Source: Halichoerus grypus (taxonomy: Eukaryota > Chordata > Mammalia > Carnivora > Phocidae). From it: a DNA stretch of 64,000 nucleotides. This document shows, piece by piece, positions 1 to 12,537 of this stretch. A model generated the notes under the pieces. That model was not told where the DNA came from. It did not search any database and saw only the letters and a program-made list of their open reading frames with translations. The stretch spans positions 81,204,403 to 81,268,402 of the forward strand of contig NC_135714.1 of NCBI RefSeq assembly GCF_964656455.1. Reading direction: 5' to 3'. The translations under genes were made by a program, and so were the position numbers. Within the stretch, counting starts at the first letter, position 1; each line of letters begins with the position of its first letter.

Positions 1-920
1 TCTGCTGTTGTTGGGTAGAATGTAATATAAATGCCAGTTCAGTTGGTTGATACTGTCCTTCAGGTCTTCTGTAGCCTTACTGATTTGCTCTCCACTTTTT
101 TTATCAATTATTGAGAAAGAGGTGTTGAAATTTCTGACTATAGTTGTGGGTTTCTATATTTCTCTTTTAATTTATATTAGGTTTTTTTTTTTTTTCAGAG
201 CTCCAGTGGCGTAATCAGTTAGTACATGGTACTTATATCAGTTTTTAATCATGTGTTTTGAAGCTCTCTTATTAGGAGTATTACTATTTAGGTTTATGTT
301 CTTTTGATGAAATGACCCTTTTATCATTATAAAATTACTCTCTTCAATCCTGATAACATTCTTCGATTTGAAATCTGTTTCATTATAGAACTATTCAGAT
401 TTTCTATTTCTTCTCAAAATGATTTTGGTTATGAAATTATTCATTTCATTGAAACATTCAAATTTATTAATAATGTTATACATAATAACCTCATGTTCTT
501 TTTTAAACATATGCAGTATCTGTAAGATGTACCCTTTTACCTATCAGTTTTGTTAAATTATGTCTTTGTTTTTCTTGATCGGTTTCCATAGTAGTTTATC
601 AGTTAGTATAACAAAGAACTAATTTTTGTGGGGTTTTTTGATTCTCTGTTATATATTTCTTTTCTATTTTGTTGATTTATGTTATCTTTTCCCTCTTTCT
701 ATGCACATACTTTATTTTATTTTTCTTAACTTCTTTTATCTTTCTAATGTATATATTTAGCTGTAAATTCTTCTTTGAGGATTGTTTTAATTGCTTTCAT
801 AATTTTTGTTATCAGCATTAAGTTAAAACTTTTTCTAATTTGCACTATAATTTCTTTTTGCGTCATGACTTAGTGACTGGATATTATGTATGAAAAGTTA
901 TTTGTAGGAATCTGAAGCTC
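1..920 (-). mobile_element. Old L1 fragment (ORF2 region, antisense)
   Basis: AT-rich sequence that reads on the minus strand as degenerate L1 ORF2 (the 'gttgatactgtccttcaggtcttc...ttgctga' stretch is a familiar antisense L1 segment). Frames are broken throughout. It continues past the left edge. Confidence 0.7.
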
Positions 921-2192
921 ATGATAAAAACACTTTTTTTCCAAAGAGAACTTTGTGCTTACTTCTGTAGGAACCCAGAGGCCCTAACAGCTTTGACTAA
1001 CTTAAACCAAGTTCGAACCTTGACCTTAGGTTATATTTCCTCAAGGACCATTGCACTTCTAGGTCACCTTCATCTTCCGGGTGTAGCCCTTTGTTGGCCC
1101 TTATTTGGGTCCTAGGCTTTGAGTCCTGTCTTTCAGGACCTTTTAAGCTGTCACAAGAAAAGTTTTCACTCTCCAGGATCTTACAGTGACTTCAGGCAAA
1201 AATGGCTACTGTACTCCCTACAACTGAGGCTTCTCACTTCCCCTTTACTTTGGCCTATTAACTCCTACTTTATTCACTCCTCGACAGTTTTAATCTTTTT
1301 AAATTTTAATCTGCCTTTTTAGTTGTGTCTAGTGGGAGGGTTGAACCAAAAAATGTATATTGCTATTCCCTAAAACAGGAAGTCTTATTATATAATAAAC
1401 TTTGACAGAAGAATGCATCTATCTACAATATAGCTTTATTATCACTAAATGTCAGCAGTTCAGTATTTTTCTATCAATTCCAATCATCACAGTCCCCAGC
1501 TGTTAACCTTTTCAGCCACTGGCTTCTGCATGTGTTAAATAGCCCTCACTTCTGAAGGTTAAAAGCCTTCCTTGGAATAAGCACATAGATCTAAGGCTTC
1601 TATAACTCTTCTTGGACTTAAAGCTCTTATAGCCTTTTTTTATTTTTGAATTACAGAGTATATTGCCTCCCAGAACAAGAGCATAGCCTTCCTCTTTCCC
1701 CTTCCAGTTAAGCAAGGGAAGTAATTTAGCTGACCTCTCCAGTTCTCCGGCTCTCAGCTGCCATCCCCAGGGCAGGGAAAGCAGCATGTAGTGTCTACGC
1801 AGACATTGCATAAAATCTTTTGACTGTCTTCTTCCCGTCGTAAGTCTTCCTAATTTAACAGAAAAATCTCATGTGTGATGAGTTGGTTGTTATCTGGAGC
1901 AGCAAGATAAATAAAGGCTAGACGGCATTCAAAAATTATTATCTTGGTGTGTGACCGAGGGCTTATTCAAAATGGCTTCACAAAATGTAAATTATATCTC
2001 ACTCTGTGTTCTGTCTCCAAATGCAAATATTTGATAATTAGATTTTTATGGGAAGATTAAAACTAACCTCTCTTTACTTTCATGTACATCTCTTATTTAG
2101 CTACAATATTTCTCATTCATTTTATATTCAACTTTCATAGAAAATATAAGTGGATGCAAATGCGTATTGATTATGTTATATCTTTGATTTAG
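921..2192. other. C4orf17 intron, no gene seen
   Basis: No splice-bounded exon compatible with the phase-0 start of exon A was found. Short frames on both strands lack codon bias or recognisable motifs. Part of 1330-1970 has LTR-like features (AATAAA within 'gataaataaaggc') but I cannot name a family. Confidence 0.4.
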
Positions 2193-2336
2193 GAAGAAAT
2201 TAAGGTAAAAAAGCCACTGTCACCTCCAAAAGCATGCTCTGCTGCTGACTCTTGTTCTTCAGAGGTGATGAGTACCGAGACTGACGTCAAAGAGAACACT
2301 GTTTGCATACCAAACTATCTGGATCAGGAAATCAAA
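2193..2336 (+). CDS. C4orf17: C4orf17 exon A (48 codons)
   Basis: The acceptor is 'tttgatttag' and the donor is GTAAGA. The 144 nt are open only in phase 0, because the other two frames hit stops within 15 nt. The peptide runs from [14 protein letters not shown] to PNYLDQEIK and is Ser/Glu-rich, so probably disordered. Confidence 0.8.
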
Positions 2337-5300
2337 GTAAGAGGCAGGTTTATTAAATCCATAACTTGGAAACAGCATGAACGTACAAAAAACCACATTA
2401 CTAGCAACCTTAAGACTCTTTAGCGGTTCCCCTTTAACAATGGAATTGATCTAAAGCCACTTAGCCTGAAATCCAAGGCCTACTTCTATTATTTCCAGTC
2501 ACTGTTACAGAAACACAACCTTTGGTTTAGACATAATGAAGAACTTGGCATTTGCCGAACCAACTCGGCCCTTTCTTCCCATGTTTTTCTTTATCATCTT
2601 CCTAATGCTTGAGAGGCACTACTTCTTGCTGTTACCTATACATTTCCTTTGCCTATATTAAGGCAGAGATTCCTCCAATCAGCATTCATCTCTCCCTCTT
2701 ATCTGTGGAAAACTGTTTCCTCAAACCTACTCTGCCTGGGGTTACAAACTTAGTTTTATTTATAGTAATGTGTCATATCAGACTACTGGAAGGTTCTCTC
2801 CAGCCACAGTTATTTCTGAGAATGACATATAACGAAGAACAAATTAATCAGCTGATGTTTGTTTTCCTCCTTTGTTTTCCTTCTTTAGATCCTTTTGGTA
2901 GCCTCCACATTGCCTCCCTGTAAGACCCAGTGCAATGAATTAAGGGTGAAAGCATTGTAATGATGACTCTGATAGCAGTTTTAAGTGAGTTATCTGTCAT
3001 AGCAATTATAAATAGGAGAGCATATTATAAAGATTGTTATTGAATAGTCCTGATAAGGAACTATTTTAAAAGTAAAGCATAACAGTGGCATTGGGTATAA
3101 TTATGCTGATGATTAAAATTAGGAAGGAAAATAAAAGGAAAAGAGAAGAGGGGAGAGTATCTGCAGGCAAGAGTTGTGGTTATACATGATTTCCTGATGA
3201 TTCTGGTGAAAGACTCCCAATTATATAAGTCTTCAGAATCACTGTGCATCTTACCTGCTACACTCTGGCACCACTGATGCTCTAGAATTTGCTCATTCCC
3301 ACCTTTAGGAACTTTCCCTACTGAGAAATCTCTTCTCCTTGATCCTCTCAGTGGTCACCTTCTTCTCACTAAGGTCTCAGTTATAATATCACTCAGAAAT
3401 ACTTTCCCTGACCACCCAATCTAAAGTAGCTACCTCCTCACTCTCTATCCTATTACCCTTTGTTATTTTTTGCATAGCACATGCCCTATCTGATATGTTT
3501 GTATTTATTTGTTTCAACAGTGTCTCTGCCTCTCACCCAACTCACACTAAAATTTAAGTATTATAGGATCTCATACTCCTCTGTCTTGGTTCCTGCTTTA
3601 TCTTCCATGCCTAGATAAGTGCTAGGCATCTAGTAATTATTAAATAAGTATTTATTGAATGTTGAATACAAAAATTAAAAAGAAAATTTTACCAAGATCA
3701 AAGTAGAACTGTAGAAAATCAGCTAACTGATATGTCATCTGATATGCTCACATCTGATATATGCAACCAAACCATAAACTGAGTGCAGTTTTAGTCAGGC
3801 TGTCTTCCTTCCTTAGGCACATCAACAATAGACCAGCAACACGATGCTATAGAACTGGACTTTTGGGCATCTATTAAAGAGCCTTCCTCTCAAAAGCATC
3901 TTTTACCTCACAGATATTGACTTAACTGGACACCAATACAAAATCCACTAAAATGTAAGCTCTTTGAAGGAAGGGATCCTTTCTATCTCATTCACAACTG
4001 ATTCGTCAGCACTCATCACTTTGCTTGAAAACTATTAACTGGTGCATACACAGCATGGCATTTTATCAAATAGTTGGTGGCTATTTGTGAAATAAAACAG
4101 AGGGGGTAAAGTGATAAAATGGGCCTTACCAAAATTTTTTGGCTTGTATAAATGAGTCCTAAAAATAGATCTCATTTTGGTGGTATTCTAACCTTCCATA
4201 CCTTCTACAAAAAAATCTGAAATATCTTCCAATTTCCTACTATCCAGGCTGGTAACTCTGAGTGGCTGTGAAGGCAAGACATGTTTGTGCAGGGGTGTGT
4301 ATGAAAGAGTATACAGTTTCACAATTATTACTTTAAAGGAAAAGAAAAACAGAATTCTGTGTCTCTTAGTATCTTATCTTTAGACTTCCTCTCAAAAATC
4401 TTGAATTTGCAGAAATAATAGTCTCTTTACTATTGACATGAAATTCTGACAAACACCTTCATTTATTTTGTAAATATCTAATATCAATGACAAAATACTA
4501 GAGTGGGAATACAATTCATTGCTTCATTTCACATAGCTTATGAGAGGGATTGTACAGGCATTAGAAGAACATTTAGGAGGAGATTTTGGGGCTGAGAGAG
4601 TCTTCAATGGGAAAGAAACCTAAAGAATATTTAAGATATAATTAAAAGATGAGAGAAGTATGGAAAAGATACTTCCCAGACAAGAGACCTTCCTATCTAA
4701 AGGCTAAGAGGCGAGAGCACGATTTATTCAAGGAAGTAAAAACAATATGGCTGATTCAGAGAGTACAGGGAGAAGGCTGCAAGAGATGAGGCTGGAGACT
4801 TAAGCAGAGACCAGAAATAAAGGACTTGTTAAGCTGTATTGAAGTGTTCAGATTCATCTGAAGTGCTGTGGGAAGCTAATGAAGAATTTTAAATGCTGAG
4901 TTATACTGAAATTACTTCGTAAGTATAATAATTACATGGTCAGATTTGTAGTTCAGAAAAATTGCTCTAGATACAATATGCAGAATTAATTTGGAAGGTG
5001 CAGGCAAAATTGCAGGGAAAGTACTCTGCTTCCAAATGTTAGATTAGGTCCAAGACTTAGCTTCCTGCTGTAAACAACTATATAACTGGGAAGAACACAT
5101 GAAGAGACTGTTTTCAGGCATTACACAACAGACAGTATAGATTTATGACAGTTGAGAGAAGGAACACAACTGGGATGATTTCCACATTCAACCTAGATTT
5201 CAGCCTAGGGCACATTCCTAATCATGGCACAGAGAAGTGGAGCCCAAACGGAGAGTAACAGCTTCACTAGGGAGAGAAAACAAAGTTTAGAGTTTGGGGA

Positions 5301-8300
5301 TTCTGAGGTGGCTGGAATTTACAAATAAGATACTGAAGAAGGGGAATCTGTGGAGAGAATGAGCTCCAGAAATCTGTAGAGGGTGCGATGAGTCTTTAGT
5401 TCAGCATAAATTGCACATGCACAGGATGAGAGTCTGAGACCTGGCAGAAGAGAGCTAATGGGAGGCACATTGCTTAGAGATGCTGGTGTTCTGATGTGCC
5501 AGAGTGGAGAGACCTTGCTGAACACACTAGGAATGCAACTGAAACCCTAAAAAGAGAATAGGGTACTCTAGCCTACAGGAGGGGCTACTCTAGATCTATA
5601 ATCTCAAATCCTAAAATCAAGTTTCAGCAGATCAAATTCACCTGCCAATATATTAAGTACCTTCCAGAAAAAACAAAAACAAAAACAAAAACAAAAACAA
5701 AACTCAATGGAAAGAATGCAGGAGAGTTCCTTAAAGGACATATTCTATTTCCTCTCACTAAAGGGATAACTAGAGTCTCTCAAAGCTGATCACTGAGTGA
5801 TCTGTAAGTCAGAAGAAGCTGGGAGCAATGTGTAATCACCATATTGATGAAAAACCCATGAGAGGCAAAGTAACCTAGGGAATCTTTTAAAAAAAAGAAA
5901 ACATTTCAGGCAGATGAGGGAAAAAGATGTTGCAGAGTAGCTCAAGCAAGAATTGATGCTAGTTTAGCCTGGGTCAAGGCTATGGGGATAAAAAGGAATG
6001 GAGAGGTTTGAGAAATATTTAGAAGGAAGAATTTACTTCTTGTAGTTGCATTTACATCTTGTAGATGCGAGGGAGTTGGCCAGGATGAGTCTCTGGGTCT
6101 GGCTTGGACATCTATTCAGTGTATGCAAGTGTTGTCCACTGAGATAGGGGAGTGATGAGGAACCAAGCTTGGAGCAGGTTCTAGGAAGAGAAAGATGGGT
6201 TTAGTTTTAGATAATCTGGGTTCAAAGTCCCTATAGTGTATCTGAGAGGATACATTTGGTAGGCAGATGGATGTATAGGACTGAATTTCAGATAGGTCTA
6301 AATTCTAAGAATAGACACAATTTAGGGTCAAATTGGAAACATCATTACTTGTGCTTAATGTTTTATACATTAATGTTTATTATAGTCCAATTTTCTTACA
6401 TTTATTTCATATATTTATCTCCTCTATCATCCACACATCAGCCCTTAGTGCCAGATAATAAAAAAAGTCAAGGAAGGATTCTGATTGACAAAAGGGAATT
6501 ATATTCCCCATTCCATTGGGCCAACCACTGCGTTCAGAGAACTGAGGAAAAATGACTCCAGCTAGATTCACCCACTAAGAGAGGAGCAGGGCAGACAGGG
6601 ACAGTTCTGTGACTGGAGAATCCCAGTTAGAACCCCTGGCACAGCGGGGAAGGATCCATTCCCCCAGACAGAAGAAAAGAGAATCTGTCCTCCAGAAAAT
6701 GTGGGTACTGAGCAGAAAAAACAAGAGAAACACTGTATCACCTACCCCCAAATTGTTACTTGTATTGGAGATGTTTTAAGATTCCCCTGCATACTATTTG
6801 AAATCGGGTTCCCAGGCTAACATCCCAGTTGACTTAATTGAGTGTCACGTGCAGAGTGACATTTGGGAAGATGAGATCGATGGGGAAGTGAAGGAAATCT
6901 TATAGCCCGTGTGCCGTTTATTTGCTCACTGTGTGACTCTAATACTCTCTGTCAGATTCTGGCAAAGCTCTGTAACATTTTACGCACTGATTCTCTGGCC
7001 GAAGTTCTACAGTGGCTACTTCATGCAAACTCAAAAGGTGAGATTAAAAGAAGCATTTGCAAACGCTGAGCTCAGTTTCTTGTCAGAAAGTAGGAATGTG
7101 CCAATATCTGAAATTTTCTACCTTGGCTTTGCAAACATACTGCTGCGATATTACTTCCCTAGTGATTCAGTATCCAAGTCTCTGCGGTTCTCTCTGACTG
7201 ACTGCATGCAACTGGTCATTCAGTGACCCCAAATTTGGCATGCCCCAATTTAAACTTCTTGGGGTGATGTGAAGCACTGCGTCCAGGGCTGGTTTGTGCT
7301 TCTTCTCCAGGTCCACACACCCAGGGGTACCCCTGAGCCTATTTCCTGGCCTGCTGTGAGCCCTGAGCACAGAGCCTGTTTCCTTTCTCTGGCATGGATG
7401 GCAGTAGCATAGCCTTCCAAGTTCTCGATTCTAACAGCCTTGCCAATTGCCCCACCAAAACCATCAATTCAGTCCTCTCCCAGCCTCCTTTGGGGCCTTT
7501 GTGGCCTGTTCCATGAAAGCATATGCCGGTCCCAGTTGGGACAACCATAAATAGCAAAGAGTAGCTGTCCCGAAACCTAGCTGGTCATCAGACTGACTGA
7601 GGCAAAACTTTGGAGGTGGGTGGAGCCTGAGGATTTGAATTTCTAACAAGTTCCCAGGTGATGCTGATAAAGCTAGTCTGGGGGCCACTCTTTGAGAATC
7701 TGCACTAATGAAGGTTAGGAAATATCAATGTGTTAGGGATAGACTAATATTTTTGAATAGGGAGTATTTTGGAAATAGTCCTTTACTCAGGAATTCAAGA
7801 CTACTTGGCAAGCAATTAAATATTTGGGGGTAAGGAGTCTTTAGTTCTGATCTTTTTTTTTTCCTTTTTAAGAATGTAACTTTAAAAAATATATACAAAT
7901 AATAAGTGCTTATTGTTGGGGGGGGAACCCAGATGAACCAGAAAAAATACAAGAAAAGAAGAACAATAATCAATCAAATCATCACAGACATCATTTCAGT
8001 GACGACTTTGGTATATATCTTTAGAGATATGCTTGTAACTATTTATTATTTATTAGTCTGTATTTTAATGAGATCATATGATTTTGAATAGGTATGCTTT
8101 CTTTTTTTATTTGGCAGCAGCCTGAACGGTGGGTTTTGTACTGAATATTTAAAAGTTATTCTACTGCCATTTGGGGACAAGTCCCTCAGTGAGTTAACGA
8201 CTCGGGGTGCTCTATAGTACCACAGGTGCACAGATATCAGGGTGATGGGAACCAACTTGTCCACAGAAACCTTGACTCACAAATAAATGCCTACTCAGAA

Positions 8301-11191
8301 AACATATTACCAGCCTTTCACACTAGAGTGCTGGATAAAAGAACTAATCTCATGTTTCTAGCCGACATGATAATTATAACCTTCATGCCTACCCCCCTTT
8401 TTTTTTAAATCAGAAAAAGAGTGGGTCTCAGCTTTGATTCATGCTGAACTGGCTGAAATAAACTTGTTGGCCCAACAAAGAAACATCACAGCAAATCTAG
8501 CTGCAGAGACTAGGAAGCCATCCAAAGTTAAATCACCCCCGAATTCACCTGCAAAATTGAAAGTGCTGACCAGAACAAGGCAAGGACATCAACCCACTAG
8601 GTAATTAGATATAATGGCTACCTACAGGGCATATGGTACAGAAAGACTTTTAATTTTCTTTTTGTTATCTTTCAAAACACTGAACATGCTGATGTTTTCA
8701 GTCTCTTCTTTATTCAGTAAATGACCACAATGTGTATTTGTTTTCTTTCATTTTCATAAATGTAATATGAGAATCATTCTAAATCCTATTATAGCCACCC
8801 AGACATCTAAGAAAATGTAGTTTTTTTATTTGATCTAAAAATGGAAGCAATAAAGGCAGTAATTGTATTATTATATATTTATTGTTAAAGGCATATCACA
8901 CAAGTATCACTTTTTTGTGTAGAGCAATGCTAGATTCAAATAAATTGCTTCACTTAATTTTCTCTGGCACACTCCTGCAGGCTGCTAGAGGGAAAAATAA
9001 CAATTATAGGAGTTGGAAATTATTTTAGTGTAAATTTTTCTTAAACCTTATTTAAATGACAGAAGAAAATACATATTTATGTATAATATGGTGAAAGAAT
9101 GTGATGTTATTTAAGTCAGGAGAAAAAATCTTATTGCTTTGAAATTAAAAGTTTCAAGAGAAAATAAATATTCAAAACCCAAGTCACTTTAAAAATCACT
9201 GAGATAGAGAATTTTGTATTGCAATTTGTCTCCACCTTAAAGTTTCCATAAAATTGGAAACTGGGAAATAGGGTCAGTCTTTCTACTGACAGAAGAATTT
9301 TTCATTGGAAAGTACACTTAATGCTGTCTGCATCGAAAAATAAAGAATTAGGATAGAATATTTAAGATATATATGTACCTAGCTTATTGATGATAGTGCA
9401 ATCTATAGAAAATAACTTGTTTGTATCTGTGAATTTCATTTTCTCTTTCTCCAATTACTTAGAGTGTCAAGTCAAGGATCTGAAGGAAATAAGGAAGTAC
9501 CAAAAGGTTAAGTACAGTTTGTGATAATTACTGGGTTGGTATAGGGAAACCAGTAAGTATTTAACTCTTTAGGGACACAGACAAGGTTCTATGGTTTTAA
9601 AGGCAGTAAAATTCAGTAATGATTTCTAATTACTTTTAAGAGACAGTGTCTGCTGAATTTCTCATCAAGACAAATTTGACATAAACTTAACTTTGTTTTG
9701 AAAGGCAAAGTGCCTCATCAGAGACAGATAGATACTCTTTGAGAAGTAAGATAGCAGGATAGCAGGAAATATAGGTTTAGTCATGCCAATCCAGTGACAG
9801 GAGAAGCCCTGCACTGACCTAACAAAAAGACAATGATTTCAGAGTTTGGTTCTTCATAGCTTAACTGTCAAGCTAAATTATTTTAACTAGAAACCAAGTC
9901 GATCATAGAAAACAGTAAAATGGCAATCGGCCGCAAGCAGATGCTCTGTGAAACAGGTGAAGTACAAGAGAGAGGAGCAGTTTTGTGTCCCTACCAGAAG
10001 CCCAGCCACACCCTACATTAGGACCAAGAAGAATAAAGAATTGTAGATTGTCCTACTTTGGTCCAGAATAGACCAACTGAAACATCCCTGTGGGTTTAGC
10101 AGCTTCTAACTTTAAAACAAGTGTAGCAACAATGACTATAGAGCAAACAACTAAGAAGTATGTCTTTAAGCCTCAAATAAAAGTCTATCCTGTTGTTTCT
10201 ACAAGTTTCTCTTATACCAGGAATCGTATGGTAACCAATTAGAGTTCTTTGAGGTCACGCTAAACCCCAGCAGCTTTTGTTGGTGTTAACCAAACCCAAA
10301 AGAGGTTATATGAGCTAACAGGCAATAAGAAATATAGTAGAGAAGTTAGAAAATACTCCTTTACTCTGACACACCAAGGATAGTCTATCGTATCTGACTT
10401 CTACCAAACTCCTCACCCTAACACTACAAAATCACAACAGGGATGGTTTTTTTTACTCAACTTTATGTCTTACCTGTTGGCCCCTGTCTAGATATTTGAA
10501 GAAGTTTCGTATAAGAAGCCCCAATCATACTTCTTTGTCTCCAGTGGTGATAGTCAGCACCTCTCCAAATCCGTATTCCTGCTTGGGTCTGACCTATAGG
10601 TCTTGGGAAACTCTTATGAATATAATTCACTTGTTTTAATCTGTTTGTCCATTTTCTTTTTTGTCTATCAGGACTATAGATCCTTTTCCTTTCTCTCACT
10701 GGTCCCATCCTTGCCTATCACCTTTACAGATCACCAGTTCTAATTCATTCCTTCCACAATAATGTTTGATTTTAAGAGGATAGAACATATCCTGCATGTT
10801 ATAGAACAAATAACTCATGAAAAATGAGCGGGTGGTAAGAAAGATAAGAATAGATTCTTTTATGAATTTGGGGTATATTTGATTCATCTAAACTTCTTGT
10901 AGTTTTTTTTTTTTTTTTTGTATGTCATTTGCTACGAAAACATGTGGCAGAAGCTATATTTGATGGCTCAATTTTGGTCTTATTTAGTTTTTTTCTATTT
11001 CAGAGGCTGAGCACAGGCCTCCATTGTTTATAAGAAGAAATAATATGAAAATGCCCATTGCAGAATATTTCAGCAAACCAAAATCTCCTCCCAGGCCTAA
11101 AATTCAAGAAAGCTTATCAACAAAACCAATGTCTGCAAGGAGTATGCAACAAGGATGCAATCTCTCTCCCCAGAGAGCATTTTATCCTTAA
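2193..11191 (+). CDS. C4orf17: C4orf17-like protein, 3' five coding exons (5' end outside window)
   Basis: Five exons join in one open frame: 2193-2336, 6956-7037, 8414-8600, 9463-9506 and 11004-11191 (TAA at 11189-11191). Every junction has an AG acceptor and GT donor, and the phases agree (0, 1, 0, 1 carried across). They encode about 214 residues. The first part is acidic and Ser-rich. The middle is helical and Leu/Ala-rich ('[20 protein letters not shown]', then '[17 protein letters not shown]'). The C-terminal tail is basic and Pro/Ser-rich, ending in '[10 protein letters not shown]'. I see no enzymatic motif and no membrane segment. The name rests on position: in other mammals C4orf17 lies on this strand, convergent with TRMT10A and followed by MTTP. 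No function is claimed. Upstream coding exons, including the start codon, must lie before 2193 and were not found in 1-2192. Exon calls are strong; the gene name is good but based on synteny. Confidence 0.8.
3225..3660 (+). repeat. L2 LINE 3' fragment
   Basis: The 3' end matches the L2 terminus pattern ('gtgctaggcatctagtaat', then 'agtatttattgaatg'). Anciently diverged. Possible L2-related remnants also occur at about 3955-4060. Confidence 0.6.
3661..6955. other. C4orf17 intron, mostly unique or unassigned
   Basis: No gene seen. 4690-4960 resembles a common ancient dispersed mammalian repeat that I cannot name. An (AAAAC)n microsatellite lies at about 5667-5703. Confidence 0.4.
5667..5703 (+). 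repeat. (AAAAC)n microsatellite
   Basis: About six uninterrupted copies of AAAAC/CAAAA. Confidence 0.9.
6956..7037 (+). CDS. C4orf17: C4orf17 exon B (27 codons + 1 nt)
   Basis: This 82-nt exon lies between 'ctctgtcag' and GTGAGA. It continues exon A in phase 0 as [20 protein letters not shown], then LLHANSK, and supplies the G that makes a Glu codon with exon C. A longer unrelated open frame on the same strand (6909-7226) overlaps it and hides it from ORF-length searches. Its phase is exactly what exon C requires. Confidence 0.8.
7550..7712. mobile_element. MER5A-like hAT element remnant
   Basis: Contains the typical 'aatttctaacaagttcccag' and 'gtgatgctgat' strings followed by 'ctttgagaatctgcac', as in MER5A non-autonomous hAT-Charlie elements. 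Confidence 0.7.
8414..8600 (+). CDS. C4orf17: C4orf17 exon C
   Basis: The acceptor is 'ttttttaaatcag' and the donor is GTAATT. The exon begins with 2 nt of a split codon. Phase 0 would hit TGA after seven codons, which is why exon B is needed. It encodes an amphipathic-looking segment ([20 protein letters not shown]) followed by a basic Pro/Ser-rich stretch. Confidence 0.82.
8601..11003. other. C4orf17 introns around exon D, no further gene
   Basis: 8601-9462 is AT-rich with no recognised repeat. 9507-11003 includes sequence of LTR-like composition (AATAAA in 'ctcaaataaaagtctatcct', near 10175) and a chance minus-strand frame at 10463-10708 with no identified homology. Confidence 0.35.
9463..9506 (+). 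CDS. C4orf17: C4orf17 exon D (44 nt)
   Basis: A short exon after 'ccaattacttag' with donor GTTAAG. It completes an Arg codon from exon C and reads [14 protein letters not shown]. It ends with one base of a Glu codon that exon E completes. It is short, but both phases are forced by its neighbours. Confidence 0.75.
11004..11191 (+). CDS. C4orf17: C4orf17 terminal coding exon
   Basis: The acceptor is 'ttttctatttcag'. The exon is open for 62 codons to TAA at 11189-11191. The peptide is basic and Pro-rich ([20 protein letters not shown], then [14 protein letters not shown]) with a polar C-terminus. A 3'UTR with an AATAAA follows. Confidence 0.82.
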
Positions 11192-11351
11192 ACATTCCAA
11201 AGGTAGAAATTCTAGATTGAGCAATTTCTTTCACAGACATGAGCTTCACTCCATAACAATATCAAATTATTTTTAAAAAATATTTTGGTATCAGAGAATC
11301 AATAGCTGGTGGCATATGTAAATCTCAAAGCACCTGTATATAATGCTACTA

Positions 11352-11357
11352 AATAAA
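11352..11357 (+). terminator. Candidate polyadenylation signal of C4orf17
   Basis: AATAAA lies 161 nt after the C4orf17 stop codon, within 'ctactaaataaataataatg'. Spacing and orientation suit the gene's 3' end. A second AATAAA near 11799 is an alternative. Confidence 0.5.
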
Positions 11358-11944
11358 TAATAATGGAGACAGTATTTCTATTTGTAGTTAATTTAGCACC
11401 ATGTGTGAAAGAAGTATGTTTATTTATATACTACATTTCTAGTCTTGCACTGATTGTATTTGTACATTAAGCATAGGGTCCTGATACTAGGAAAACCATC
11501 CGTACCAGAATCAGGCAGCTGTAGTTTGACACATGCCCCAAACTCTTGATAGAGAAAAAACAAAAACAAACACAGAATTTTAACATCTGAGCTAATTTTC
11601 ACAATCTACAATGTTTCAGTGCTGTTGGAACACTGAGTGGATTCCGTAGTGATAATAGAAAAATACTGGCCTCCTCCCAAAAAAAGATATAAAAATTATC
11701 ATTAATTTATGAGCCAGAAAGGAAAGAGTTTTCTACTCTTTGCTAATTGTGAGTGATATTAACAAATTTCCTAATATTTAGCTTTTTTGTATTTTTAAAA
11801 TAAACCACTCTTGGGCCATGGCTATTATTCTTTCAGTGTATTGCTGGATTCTATCTACCAATTAGCCAATCTTTTAGAATGTTTGCGACAATATGCAAGA
11901 GATACTACAAATTTTGTGTATGTGTGCATGGGTGTGTGCAATGC

Positions 11945-12124
11945 TTTTTTTCTTTTTTTTAGAGAGGGAGTGGGGGGGCAGGCAGAGGGAGAGAGAGAAT
12001 CCTTAAGCAGACTCCCTGCTGAGCATGGAGCCTGATGCGGGGCTGTACTTACAACCCTGAGATCATGACCTGAGCTGAAATCAAGCATTGGACGCTTAAC
12101 CGACCTAGCTACCCAGGCGCCTCG
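11945..12124 (-). mobile_element. CAN-SINE (tRNA-derived), antisense
   Basis: The poly(T) end is at left and the tRNA-like head at right ('gctacccaggcgcct' on +). Imperfect target duplications 'gtgtgcaatg' / 'ctgtgcaatg' flank it. Confidence 0.93.
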
Positions 12125-12149
12125 TGTCTGTGCAATGTTAATGACAACA

Positions 12150-12290
12150 TTTATATCATACTTGTGTGTCAGGAATCATTCTAAACACTTTGGATATAGT
12201 AACATTTAATTTTCACAATAACTATTTGAGATAGCTACTATTGCTATTCTCTCTTTTTTTTTAAATAAGAAAACTGAGGTGCCGAGAGTT
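12150..12290 (+). repeat. MIR SINE fragment
   Basis: MIR core order: 'tcattctaaacactttg', 'taatttt-cacaataac', then 'aagaaaactgaggtgcc'. Confidence 0.7.
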
Positions 12291-12386
12291 GTGCTCATTG
12301 GGATAGGATAAACAGTTGTAATAAATGCCTTCTTTCAAATACAGTAGAGGATTACTTCTCACGTAGGAGTTCAAAGTGTGTGTTTT

Positions 12387-12537
12387 GATGGAGTGTTCAA
12401 CAATTCGTTAGTTGCATATAACACCCAGTGCTCATCACCACACATGCCCTCCTTTATACCCATCACCTGGTTAAAACTAATGATGTACTATATGTTGGCT
12501 AACTGAACATAATAAAAAAAAATAAAAAAAAACCCAG
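12387..12537 (+). mobile_element. Carnivore L1 3' end with 5' inversion (twin-primed)
   Basis: 12391-12470 is the reverse complement of the usual carnivore L1 3'UTR ('cacccagtgctcatcacc'). From 12471 the sense strand resumes ('aaactaatgatgtactatat') and ends in A-rich sequence. Target duplications 'caaagtgtgtgttttg' / 'caaagtgtgtgtgttt' flank the whole unit. Confidence 0.85.

Noticed and set aside
1330..1970. Possible LTR with AATAAA
   Set aside because: No convincing TG...CA ends or target duplication were found, and no family could be named.
6909..7226. 105-residue + strand frame as a protein
   Set aside because: The true coding content is an out-of-frame 82-nt exon inside it; the long frame itself has no support.
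10463..10708. Minus-strand 81-residue open frame, perhaps retroviral
   Set aside because: No catalytic or structural motif could be recognised, no flanking LTR pair was established, and it sits in a C4orf17 intron.
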